Shown: positions 1 through 7,620, counted from the first letter of the stretch. The stretch: 10,335 nucleotides of DNA from Phialocephala subalpina (GCA_900073065.1 FJOG01000040.1:467845-478179); one strand, 5' to 3'. Numbers and translations: made by a program. Notes: generated by a model from the sequence alone, not told the origin.

Positions 1-960
1 TATAATAAAGAAATTAACTAGAGTTTACAAGTTATATACTAAAAGAATAAACTTCCGATTTACTTGAATTTATTTTAATTTTTACTTTTAATTCTAAAAA
101 ATTAACGTTATCTTATAATATAAATAAAAAGTATTAATAAAAAATTAATTTTAATTTTTTAAAGCTTTTATTATTTCTATTCGAGTTTCCTCGATTTAAT
201 TTATTACTAATTTAAATGCTATAATTATATATATCACGTAAAACTTTTTCAAATAAACTAAAAAAAAAAATATCTTATTTAATTTCTTTAAAGAAATCGA
301 AATACTAAAGTTTTATACTCGTTAAAACCCTTTTAATTATAATTATTTCCTGCGTAACGCGTATTTCCTTTTTATTTTTTAGCTTTTATAAGCAAACCCT
401 AAATTATAATTAGCTTTTTATTATTTTTCTAAAGATTATCTTCTTTACTTTATTATTTACCCTCGTTTAATAAAATTTTCTTTAAACGGGAAATTAAATT
501 ATATTATCTACGAAAAAGAAAATGCTAAATTATTATATACTAAAATTATTCTTTTTTATTTAGTATGAATTAATTATTAGTAAACTAATAATATTAAGAA
601 ATTTAATCGCTAGAAATTAAAATACTAATAAAAGTTTATTTATTACTAAATATCTAAACAAAAAGCGAAAAATAAAATTATTATACTTAAAGAAAATATA
701 TAAACGAAATCTACGGAAATTCGACTTTAAGATTTCGAATTATATATTTATTAATCTAATATATTTATATATTATTTTTACGATACTTTTCCCGTTAATT
801 TAAACTTTTAAATATTTTTTTTAATTAATTTAATTCTTATTAATACAAATAATAAAATTTATAAAAATATAATATATATTAATCTTAAGGAAACTTATAA
901 TATACTTTAAATTCCCTTTTAATGTGGTTTTTTTTTAGTTTATAACTAATAATAAATTAT
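1..960. other. A+T-rich sequence without recognisable gene
   Basis: This stretch is dominated by poly-A/T runs, TAA and TTA words. TG and CA dinucleotides are rare while CG words remain, the pattern left by RIP. The plus-strand frame beginning at base 1 can be read with nearly all stops being TAA, which would fit mutated Gln codons, but TAA dominates any sequence of this composition, so I do not call a gene. A small imperfect inverted repeat lies near 462-490, where cctcgtttaa faces tttaaacggg. I recognise no domain, RNA gene or repeat terminus. Confidence 0.6.
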
Positions 961-1510
961 TTCTTAATAATATTTAATTTAAAGGAATTAGCGTAATTTT
1001 CGATATAATTCGCTATATTAAGCCCTTAGATTACTTTGCTATTTAATTCGAAATATTTTAATAGTTAAATTATAATAATACTCCTATAAATTAATATTTG
1101 CTTACTTAATAATATAAATAAACTATTAGGCAAATCAAATAAATTCTTTAATATCTTAAGATAAAAGAGAAAAAAATATTCCCTAGTAATAAATCCTTTT
1201 ATAAATATATAAACAAAAAATTAAAAATACTTATAAAAAATAATTAAAAGTATTTAATTATTTTTAATAATAAAAACGAGTTTAAGATTTATTTGCCTTT
1301 TTTCTCCCCCTTGTTAAACCCTAAGGGAAAAGGCAAAAAGATTCTAGATAAAATTACGTTTAAGTAAATATTACGCGAGGCTATTAATATCCTTAAAGAT
1401 AATAATTTATTTGGGTTATAAATTTATAATTTAAAAAATATAATTAAAGAATTAATAAATAGTTTTAGTATTTATTATAATATACCTATATATAATTAGC
1501 TTTTTTTTTT
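961..1510 (+). pseudogene. Weak coding relic, unknown protein
   Basis: I do not recognise the protein. The frame starting at 961 reads protein-like pieces such as ISVIFDIIRYIKPLDYFAI (about 991-1047) and, after several TAA codons, a run at 1261-1440 with only two stops that includes NEFKIYLPFFSPLLNPKGKG (about 1273-1332). It is rich in Lys and Asn where the ancestral codons could have been Glu and Asp, and its stops are TAA or TAG, consistent with mutated Gln or Trp codons. It ends shortly before the repeats that start at 1550, so it could have been truncated by them. There is no start codon, Kozak context or splice signal I would defend. It could also be chance, because stops other than TAA are rare throughout this region. 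Confidence 0.3.
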
Positions 1511-1549
1511 CTTTTAAAACTTAAGACGAGTTTAATATATAAAGGGATA

Positions 1550-1625
1550 ATTATAGCGAGGCAATTTATTTTACTTTAAAAATCCCTATTATAGCGGGGC
1601 GATTTATTCTACTTCAAAAATCCCT
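1550..1625 (+). repeat. 38-bp direct tandem repeat, two copies
   Basis: Copy 1 (1550-1587) and copy 2 (1588-1625) both begin attatagcg and end aaaaatccct. They differ at four positions, all C/T or G/A, with copy 1 carrying the A/T state each time. A single related copy sits in front of the third LTR-like copy at 10182, so at least one unit belongs to the transposable repeat itself rather than to flanking DNA. Confidence 0.85.
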
Positions 1626-1673
1626 GTTTATAGTAGTAATTTCGGAGGTTTATATTAGCCACGTGTTCTCCTA

Positions 1674-1681
1674 TATATAAA
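1674..1681 (+). promoter_or_regulatory. TATA box of LTR-like copy A
   Basis: The word tatataaa is followed by agagctttct and a pyrimidine-rich stretch. The equivalent word tatataag is kept in copy B (1908-1915) and copy C (10268-10275), although surrounding positions differ. Conservation in all three copies and its place inside the unit fit an LTR core promoter. Activity is unlikely in a RIP-silenced region. Confidence 0.5.
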
Positions 1682-1819
1682 GAGCTTTCTACTCTCTAAG
1701 AAACAATAATAACCTTTTGCCACTCCATTTTGCTGGCCCTATTACATATAACGAATAATTATAAAAGCAAAGTCAAGTATTTGTTAAAGCTTATAAGTTT
1801 ATTATAATCATGTAAGATT

Positions 1820-1850
1820 GGGTAATTTTCCTTTAAGAAAGCTATTACCC
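1820..1850 (+). other. Hairpin near right end of copy A
   Basis: GGGTAAT (1820-1826) can pair with ATTACCC (1844-1850) around a 17-base loop that itself contains ccttt and aaag. In copy B (2054-2084) the left arm has mutated to aggtggt, so the stem is weakened there. It may mark RNA 3'-end formation or the terminus of the element. Confidence 0.4.
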
Positions 1851-1858
1851 TTTTATAC

Positions 1859-2091
1859 TATTTATAATAATAATTTCGGAGGTTTATACTAACCATATAT
1901 CTTCTTATATATAAGGAGCTTTTTGCTTTCTAAGAAATAAAAATAACCTTTTGTTATTCTATTTTACTAGCCTTATTATATATAACGAATAATTATAAGA
2001 GCAAAGTTAAGTATTTGCCAAAGCTTATAAGTTTACTATAATTATACAAAATTAGGTGGTTTTCCTTTAGGAAAGCTATTACCCTTTTATA
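1859..2091 (+). repeat. LTR-like repeat, copy B (tandem with A)
   Basis: This is a direct tandem copy of 1625-1857 at a constant offset of 234 bases with no indel. By hand I count about 38 differences between A and B. All but one are transitions, the exception being T at 1707 versus A at 1941. Copy B carries most of the A/T states, for example ttttgttattct against ttttgccactcc. Changes occur as both C-to-T and G-to-A on the same strand, the two-strand signature of RIP. The dioxygenase relic begins immediately after this copy. Confidence 0.7.
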
Positions 2092-2830
2092 ATATTCTAT
2101 AATTTATATATTTATTAGATTACTTTTTATAGTAATTGCGAGTATAAAGTCTTACCCGTGACCTCAGGGCATCGTATTACGCTAACTTATTAGCTTTATA
2201 TCTCCGAGGATATTAGCGGCCTCAAGTATTTAGAGTTCCCACTTATTAATCGAAAGTTATTTTCCTTATATTATAATATTAAAGAAATGCTCTCTTTGTT
2301 CACTTTCTTGAAAAATAGCGGAATCCTTAGCTTTTATTGCGCATATTAATACCTTGACTCAAAAGTGGGGATATATTTCTATTTACGTTTATTATATGCC
2401 TTAAAAAGTATTAATGCGGCCCTCTTTACGATTTTCCGCGCACTTGGCCTAATTATACGCATATAGCCTGTTTTTGAGGGACGATTTAATAAAAAGGATA
2501 CTAATATTATACTTCGATTCCCGGATTTGATAATTATCGAGGAAAAAACTAAAAGAAATTTAAAGGCAAATAAAGTAAACGTTTATCAAAATTAATATTA
2601 GAACTCGAATTTGGTTAATTATAATATAATTGAAATCAAGGGATAAGCCCTATAGTTTTATAATAGTAATATTTTCGAGAATATTATATAAGTTAATAAA
2701 CTAATAAATTATCGCATTAATATGGCGTATTATAAGGTTGCGGGATTAATTATACAATTGATTGGCAATAAAATCGAGATTAATTAATAATATTTGCTTT
2801 TGGCGTTACTAGTAAAAATTCCGATTAAAC
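2092..2830 (+). pseudogene. Fe(II)/2-oxoglutarate dioxygenase, C-terminal relic
   Basis: One frame (in phase with 2119) carries FYSNCEYKVLPVTSGHRITL at 2125-2184. This corresponds to the FYSDCEHEV...GHR segment of fungal prolyl-4-hydroxylase-like Fe(II)/2-oxoglutarate oxygenases, where the His is the distal iron ligand and the Arg binds the co-substrate. Here that His is Tyr and the Asp is Asn. It continues with EFPLINRKLFSLYYNIKEML, GILSFYCAY and ALFTIFRALGL, and further on MAYYKVAGLIIQ near 2720-2755, then loses coherence after about 2830. Stops sit where Trp, Gln or Asn codons are expected. The N-terminal half with the HxD iron motif is missing: tandem LTR-like copies lie directly upstream and I could not find it beyond them. 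Family membership is fairly secure; the natural substrate is unknown. Bases 2831-3100 hold nothing I recognise. Confidence 0.7.
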
Positions 2831-3099
2831 CGGAGAAAAAGTTAAAAAGTTAAATTTATAATAAGAAGAGGAATTAGAAAGGCCAAAAGGCTTTAAATCT
2901 TTATTATTTATTGGATTTCAAAGTAAAAATTAATTGAAGCAAATTTCTAGTTTTATAAAATAAAATTAAGACGATAATATCAAAGTTATTAATTTCTTAA
3001 GCTATAAATATATTGTGGTACTTATTATAAAAACTATAAATTTAATTACGCTATTTAACTTTTTCTATTTATTAAAATCCGTTATATTTTACGAGAGCT

Positions 3100-3995
3100 A
3101 GTATTTAATCTCCTTATTCCTTCTCGTAATTTGCTCCAAAGTATATAGTTTAATTATAAATACCTTGAGATAAACTTTTAATTAGTCTAAGAATTTATTT
3201 TTTGCTTACTTAAAAATAGTATTTGAACTTCTTAATATAGCTTTTAATTTCCTTTTATACTCTTTAATTAATATAGGAATCTTTTCTTTGAGTACTTTAA
3301 TAAGTTTCTTTTTCTTAATCTTTTGGACTATTATATATTTCACGGGAAATATTACGTGTAATTAGTAGACTTAATAATAAATATAATTAAACTCGTATTT
3401 TTTATTGATTTTATTTGATTAGTATTACTCGAAGTTATACTAAGGATATAAAGGATCTATATATTCGTATTGCGCTTTAACGCTATTTATCGCTTATATC
3501 TTTCTATTTTTGAGTATAGCCTTATAAAGATTATAAAAGGACTTTAATAAATCGATTACGCTAATATTAACTTCTTTGATCTTAGAATAAAACTCTATTA
3601 GATTAATAAGCTAGTATTTAATTCGAGAGAAAATATAGATAATAAAGTAGGCTTATTAATTAAAAACTCCTTGGCAAAACTATAAAGATATATTATAACC
3701 TTTATATACTCTATATATACCAAAACCGCTTCGAATACGCTTCGATTATCGCTTAATACGCTTGAAAAGGGTAGCTAGAGACTAGCCTCGACTTAAATCA
3801 ATGGCTGCTGCGGGGATATAATGCTTTGAGAGGATCTTCCACTAGTTCGTTAATTCGACCGCCTTAGGCGTATCCCAGCCATTAGTTTCCAATATAAACG
3901 ATAATTACCTCTCAGCAAAATCGTAGTAATATTCTTCTAGTAATCGTTGAGTCTAAGAAAGGATTATGTACTAGAGTCTAAAAGGGAAGTACGTG
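3100..3995 (-). pseudogene. Relic of uncharacterised fungal protein
   Basis: Read leftwards from about 3995, one minus-strand frame gives TQRLLEEYYYDFAER, then ILETNGWDTPKAVELTN (about 3890-3838) and WKILSKHYIPAAAIDLSRG (about 3834-3778), then LATLFKRIKR. Below 3690 the same frame continues as EFYSKIKEVNISVIDLLKSF and a Lys/Glu-rich, probably coiled-coil section (VLKEKIPILIKEYKRKLKAI, about 3290-3230). Interruptions are TAG/TAA at likely Trp and Gln codons; many Lys probably were Glu. The frame holds over roughly 900 bp with little sign of indels. From memory, the WDTPKAVELTNWWKIL-KH-IP pattern followed by an Arg-rich segment and coiled coil resembles a family of fungal hypothetical proteins often mislabelled as cytochrome c1 proteins. 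That link is tentative and gives no function. Confidence 0.5.
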
Positions 3996-4151
3996 GGGTT
4001 TATTAGAATAGTATCGTAATCGCGGGTCCGCTTTAAGCCTCTTCTCTCTGCGAAAATAGATCCTAGTTAGCGTTAACCGAATGTTAGGGGTACTTGTGTT
4101 CATGCCTTGGTGGAAGAGGTCTTTGGGGATAGTATTCTTTCCATTCTCCAT
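3978..4151 (-). CDS. Short open frame, 57 codons, unknown
   Basis: An ATG at 4151-4149 opens an uninterrupted 57-codon frame ending at TAG (3980-3978). The start reads MENGKNTIPKDLFHQGMNTS and the rest is basic (RIYFRREKRLK). It lies in the less mutated stretch immediately upstream of, and partly overlapping, the minus-strand relic, but in a different frame. It may be a displaced 5' piece of that gene joined through an indel or an intron, or merely an open shadow: the neighbouring frame also reads protein-like text (TRDYDTILINPTYFPFR). I see no independent evidence of expression. Confidence 0.25.
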   Translation of the reverse strand: MENGKNTIPKDLFHQGMNTSTPNIRLTLTRIYFRREKRLKADPRLRYYSNKPHVLPF

Positions 4152-4579
4152 CTGAAGTATAATAAGTGGCCATAAATCTAAGCGAGAACACCAAAAAGCG
4201 CGTTTTTACGCGTTTCTCACTTATTTACCTATAACAATGAAGCCTCTTGGAGCACCACGTTAACTACTAGAGGAGGTCTCACTTAACTAGAGATCAAGAG
4301 TTATTAGTGCTCGCAATCATGGTATTCATATTCCTATTATTACGCGCATAAAAAAGCTCTTAAATTCCACTTGCAAATTAATCATCAAAAACGCGCCAAA
4401 CTAAACCTTATATATCACCAATAAACGCATAAATACACTTTTTGTCTCTATTTTTAGGGATTACCGCCTTATATAACGTGCTATTATAATAAATCCAAAG
4501 ATTACTATTTAATAATTTTTTGTTTCTTATGCGCTTTATTTTTTTTAAGAAGACAATCTACCGGTACCTCAAAAAATTA
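4152..4579. other. Non-coding spacer with a short inverted repeat
   Basis: I see no gene here. Composition changes from moderate G+C (4152-4330) to strongly A+T-rich (4330-4579). The 10-mer gcgcgttttt at 4198-4207 has its exact reverse complement aaaaacgcgc at 4387-4396, and 4198-4216 also contains the near-repeat gcgcgtttttacgcgttt. This could be the ends of a degraded miniature element of about 200 bp, but the arms do not match beyond 10 bases. Confidence 0.4.
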
Positions 4580-5364
4580 GGCATACAAAAGTAGAGAGTT
4601 AAGTAGAGACTATTTCTTACTATAGAATATGCGTTACTACGTATGGAATAAATTCTAAAGTATAATAAGAAGTTTATAAAGTTTTAAAGAAAGTTATAAT
4701 AGTCTAATAAGTACTTAATTAAGCGTGGGAAAAAAGGTGCTATCTAATGGGTATACCGCAAGCGGAGTAACTTTCCCCTCCTTTATATACACTTTATACT
4801 TTAGCTAATTACTTATTAACGCTTTCAAGTAAAGCTCTAGAAATTTAAGCGATTTAAATTAAACCGCCAAAGGGTAAAACACAAATATTTTGAGTAATAT
4901 TCGACTTTGGAGTAAGGAGTAATTTAATAGTTATAAAAAGAGATCAAAATGCGAAAAGAGGGGGCGTTATAATTAAAGTATACCTTGAAGTCTTGCGCGA
5001 ATACTTTTCTACGATTCTTAAACATAATAATATCTTTATGCAAGATAATGCCCTTATATATAAGGCACATAAAGTCAAGGATTTCTTTGAGGAGATAAGA
5101 ATAAAAGTAATAAAATAGCTACTATATTTACTAGATTTAAACCCTATAGAAAACCTATAGAAGATACTAAAGGCAAAAATCGATAGAGTATACTTTAAGT
5201 TTAAGGGTATAGGCAATAATATTATAGTAATAAACTTTATGATAAAGTATATATAAGAGGCGTAGGAGACTTTGGCGCCAGAGCTCTTAAATAAGCTAGC
5301 TAAGGGAATGCAAAAGCGTGTAAACGCTATGAAAGCTACAAATAGGTAATATACAAAATACTGA
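4580..5364 (+). pseudogene. Tc1/mariner transposase relic (DD34E type)
   Basis: The frame in phase with 4933 reads FGVRSNLIVIKRD, KRGGVIIKVYLEVLREYFST and IFMQDNALIYKAHKVKDFF (about 5032-5090), then LLDLNPIENL (about 5130-5159). The Asp of QDNA and the Glu of PIEN are separated by 34 residues, as in Tc1-type DDE transposases. The C-terminal part LAPELLNKLAKGMQKRVNA and the tail before TGA (5362-5364) match the end of fungal Tc1-like transposases. Family WPPYSPDLNPIENLW is degraded to stops and Leu by C-to-T and G-to-A changes. Upstream, RICVTTYGINSKV (about 4630) may be the helix-turn-helix region. Only about 260 codons span the whole, against roughly 330-345 normally, and the segment with the first catalytic Asp appears deleted. 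The element is dead. I could not define terminal inverted repeats. Confidence 0.85.
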
Positions 5365-5398
5365 ATTAATAGAATTATCAATTGAATACCTAGTTATC

Positions 5399-5471
5399 GC
5401 ATACTTTAATTAGAATGTAAATAACTTTATTTTTGATTATTTAATAGGATAAATGCGATAGTAAAGTATGG
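5399..5471. repeat. Short inverted repeat beyond the transposase relic
   Basis: catactttaatt (5399-5410) faces agtaaagtatgg (5460-5471); the core CATACTTTA/TAAAGTATG is a perfect 9-base match. It lies 35 bp after the transposase stop and could be part of a degraded element terminus. At this A+T content a chance match is quite possible. Confidence 0.3.
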
Positions 5472-5889
5472 TGAGGGAATAGTTGAATAAGCGAATCGTT
5501 CAAACTTGTGGCCATCCACTGTATAATCTCTGTGGGTTTTGTCGTAGCCTCCTTGTGGCACCATATTTAACGCGTCAATTCTACTTTTTTTCAGTGCTTT
5601 TTCACATGTAAACAATCGTATAGATGCTCAGAGCAATTCTGTGCGCTAACACCAGATAATTATCGTAATTCCTGGATTTGAATGGCGCTCCAGCTATGCT
5701 CAAGATACAAATAACGCCTGCTCCACAGCTGGCTAACGAAGCCACCTCTCGTAGCTCACAGGCACCAAGGCGGAATGCTAGAAGTGCAACAGTCTCTATA
5801 TTTCCAGCAGAAGCCTCTTCAGCTTCCAGTTTTGAAGCTGTCGAAGTGATCGCTAGCTCCCAGCGGCTAGCTCCCACAATTTCCCACAT
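5427..5889 (-). CDS. Two overlapping short open frames, hypothetical
   Basis: The product is not recognised. In an island of near-normal base composition, a 95-codon frame runs from ATG at 5889 to 5602. It begins MWEIVGASRWELA and contains an Ala/Leu/Gly-rich, hydrophobic middle. A second frame of 62 codons (5615-5427) overlaps its end by 14 bases and contains MVPQGGYDKTHRDYTVDGHK. The second frame is also open upstream of its ATG (RLFTCEKALKKS), so the pair could be one gene split by a one-base shift or by an intron. The opposite strand has an equally open 90-codon frame at 5678-5950, so strand is uncertain. Direct repeats of gctagctccca occur at 5852 and 5866. The island may be unique host DNA or part of the following retroelement's terminal region. 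Confidence 0.25.
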
Positions 5890-5949
5890 CCACTATGGGC
5901 CTCCGACATCTCGTCCCTCTCCTCTCAGTCTCGCCGGACCACGGGAATA

Positions 5950-6225
5950 AATGATACAGCCATCAGAGGGAGGTAGTGCCTCGGTGGTTTATTCTAAGAG
6001 CGAAAGCTGAAGAAGTGTGCGTATATAGCCCTTGACCAAGGGCTGGAGAGTTGTCAGTTGCTGGTCACGTGTAGTGGGTCAAACTCTCATTCCATATGGA
6101 GTATAATTCAGGGGTAATCTCGCAGACTCTTATATTTTCACTCTCTTCCTTAGCTAGCTCTCTAAACTTAATAATACGATCTTTTTACTTATAATATGAT
6201 GCCTAGACTTCATAGCATCTGATAA
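5950..6225 (+). promoter_or_regulatory. Candidate copia LTR right part with TATA box
   Basis: The stretch directly precedes the primer-binding-site-like sequence, where the 5' LTR of a copia element must lie. It includes gcgtatatagccc (TATA-like, about 6021-6030), a perfect hairpin AGCCCTTG-AC-CAAGGGCT (6027-6044), an E-box-like tcacgtgt and, further on, pyrimidine-rich tcactctcttcc. These suit an LTR promoter and leader. The matching 3' LTR lies outside the window, so neither the left end nor the identity of the LTR can be proven here. G+C is clearly higher than in the element's coding part. Confidence 0.35.
6027..6044. other. Perfect 8-bp hairpin
   Basis: AGCCCTTG and CAAGGGCT are exact reverse complements separated by only two bases (AC). 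The hairpin follows a TATA-like word and would fall near the start of a transcript if the LTR reading is right. A 2-base loop cannot form as an RNA hairpin without opening the last pairs, so it may instead act as a palindromic protein-binding site. Confidence 0.45.
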
Positions 6226-6235
6226 TTATGAGCCC
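6226..6235 (+). promoter_or_regulatory. Primer-binding site like half-tRNA(iMet)
   Basis: TTATGAGCCC is the exact complement of GGGCTCATAA, the anticodon arm of initiator tRNA-Met around its CAT anticodon. Drosophila copia and yeast Ty5 prime reverse transcription from an internal fragment of this tRNA rather than from its 3' end. The site lies about 200 bp upstream of the gag frame of a Ty1/copia element, as expected. Only 10 bases match convincingly; the next bases (ggaattc) diverge from the usual tRNA stem. Confidence 0.5.
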
Positions 6236-6441
6236 GGAATTCTTTAAGGCCTAATTACCGAAATAATTACACATTTGGCTTACTCGGTAAAAACACTAAA
6301 ATCGGTCTCTTTCGATTACCTCCACTCGAAATAGTCAACGATTGCTTAATTAGTAGCGTCTGCGACTACGAGGAGTTGTTCGTCGTATACCCACACTTTA
6401 TTAGAAGATTTGCGAGCTCGCTATCGCGATTATAAAGCAGA

Positions 6442-7130
6442 ATGGCAAAGGTAAAGCTTATTCCGGTGATTTTGATTAGAGGGGCAACTTACGTTAAATA
6501 GAAAGAAGTTACTAAGACGAGAGCGAACAAAGAAGATTTATAGAGGTATATCGACTCGAATATACCTTAAAATAAGCTTCTAAAGCTAATTTAATTACTA
6601 ATGCTAATGCTAATAGACGTCAAAGTAAATATTATAATTACGCCGTTAATTATACCCACGGGAAACGGTTAAGTAACGCTAAGGGGCGCAAAGATAATCT
6701 CTTTGACTAGGAAAGCTAAGTTCTCGGACTTAGACGTAAATAAAAAGGAGGAGTTGAGATTACTTAGGGAAATTTGGTCTTACGAGCTCAAGGCCTACTA
6801 CCGGCAAAGCGAGGCCTATAGAGGTTTAAGAGTAATGATTTAAGCTTTTATCGATTAGAAATACTTGCTTTATACATTTAATTGCGAAATGCCCTAATAT
6901 ATAATATATAATTTAAAGTTAGAAGTTATTCCGTTAAATTGAGCGCAAAAAAATAAGATTTTAAAGAAATGGAAAAAGCTTAAAACTATAGCAAAATTAT
7001 CGATAAATATCGAGTCGTGGTTAAGAGATTAGTATTCTATATACGACGAAAGTATTGCGCTGAAAATCCCCGATATAATCGATGATTTAAGATTATACCA
7101 AGTTGGAAACTAGACTCGAACATTTAGAAA
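6442..7130 (+). pseudogene. gag: Copia gag relic
   Basis: The frame begins MAKVKLIPVILIRGATYV, followed by KEVTKTRANKEDL, a stop at an expected Trp, then RYIDSNIP: the usual opening of a fungal copia Gag (UBN2-like). Further on it reads YYRQSEAYRGLRVMI, KYLLYTFNCEMP and LKKWKKLKTIAKLSINIESW (about 6958-7017), then IYDESIALKIPDIIDDLRLY (about 7036-7098). Stops replace Trp and Gln throughout. I could not find a zinc knuckle; the stretch 7130-7430 after it, which should link Gag to the protease, is too degraded and out of frame, with only an Asn-rich run. Gag would form the virus-like particle in the cytoplasm. The ATG at 6442 is chosen because similarity starts right there. Confidence 0.75.
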
Positions 7131-7432
7131 CAAATAGACGAGAAGATAGAAAACAATTGGAAAGTCCAAAGGAAAATCGATTAGTTACGTAGGAAGGCCA
7201 ATAAATAATAGAACGCGAAAATTATATTACTTTAATTCTCTGCGGAAAGTTTAGGGCGTAAACCCTCGATATTAGTCTCGAAATCTAGAGATATGGTATT
7301 CTCGGTATTATTAGACTATTACGCTATAAATATCAACGATAGTGAATTTGATACTAATGAACTAATTAATAATAATCAATTTATTAACAATAATAACTCG
7401 GTTTATAACGTGGATACTACCCATTATTTAGA

Positions 7433-7620
7433 GCATTTAACGCGCTTATAAATAGTATTATTTTGGACTTTGGTACTACGTATCACGTAGGAAATAATGG
7501 GGATAAATTCGAGAACCTTATCTTTACCGTAATAGGAAAAACGCTCGAAATAAATAATAGCGCGACTATAGTTCATAACTGGGGAAATATTACCATTCTA
7601 ATTTAATATCCAAGTTATTT
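7433..7620 (+). pseudogene. pol: Copia aspartic protease relic
   Basis: The frame reads AFNALINSIILDFGTTYHVG (7433-7492) and continues NNGDKFENLIF. This matches the copia protease pattern in which D-S-G-A/T forms the active site and a following H/N-bearing loop precedes RFEN. The catalytic Asp (7466-7468) is retained but Ser has become Phe. The frame is one base off from both gag and integrase. Frameshifting of a functional kind is possible in retroelements, but with gag and integrase in the same frame a pair of small indels is the simpler reading. Beyond about 7620 the text degrades. Confidence 0.7.

Larger units (their letters stand above)
1625..1857 (+). repeat. LTR-like repeat, copy A
   Basis: This is a 233-bp unit beginning TGTTTATAG and ending in a short hairpin plus cccttttata. 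It recurs at 1859-2091 and, truncated by the window end, at 10219. It carries a TATA box (1674-1681) about 180 bp before its right end, as an LTR promoter would. The TG start suits an LTR; the expected CA end would read TA after RIP. The match to the third copy extends leftwards to 1588, so the true left end may be there, giving about 270 bp. I see no obvious primer-binding site to its right. A solo LTR or a TRIM-like element are both possible; the family is not recognised. Confidence 0.65.

Noticed and set aside
397..405. Telomere-like aaaccctaa (also near 1316)
   Set aside because: These are single isolated words, not tandem arrays. They are expected by chance.
1..1549. CRISPR array, tRNA or rRNA genes
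   Set aside because: There are no regularly spaced repeats, no cloverleaf-capable stretch with A/B boxes, and no rRNA-like segment here or elsewhere in the window. The tRNA-iMet match at 6226 is only 10 bases and is complementary, as for a primer site.
1536..2091. Terminal inverted repeats flanking the LTR-like block (tataaaggg... against ...cccttttata)
   Set aside because: The match is short, A+T-rich and gapped, and the third copy at 10182 does not carry the left arm, so it is not a consistent element end.
4944..5381. 145-codon open frame on the minus strand with many hydrophobic residues
   Set aside because: It lies antisense to the Tc1/mariner relic, whose plus-strand frame has unmistakable QDNA and LNPIEN motifs. 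The hydrophobic look comes from antisense Lys/Glu/Asp codons, and RIP has removed antisense stops.
5678..5950. 90-codon open frame on the plus strand
   Set aside because: It overlaps the minus-strand open frame almost completely. It is rich in Ala, Ser and Pro as expected from antisense reading, and no homologue is recognised. The strand cannot be settled, so it is only mentioned with the minus-strand entry.
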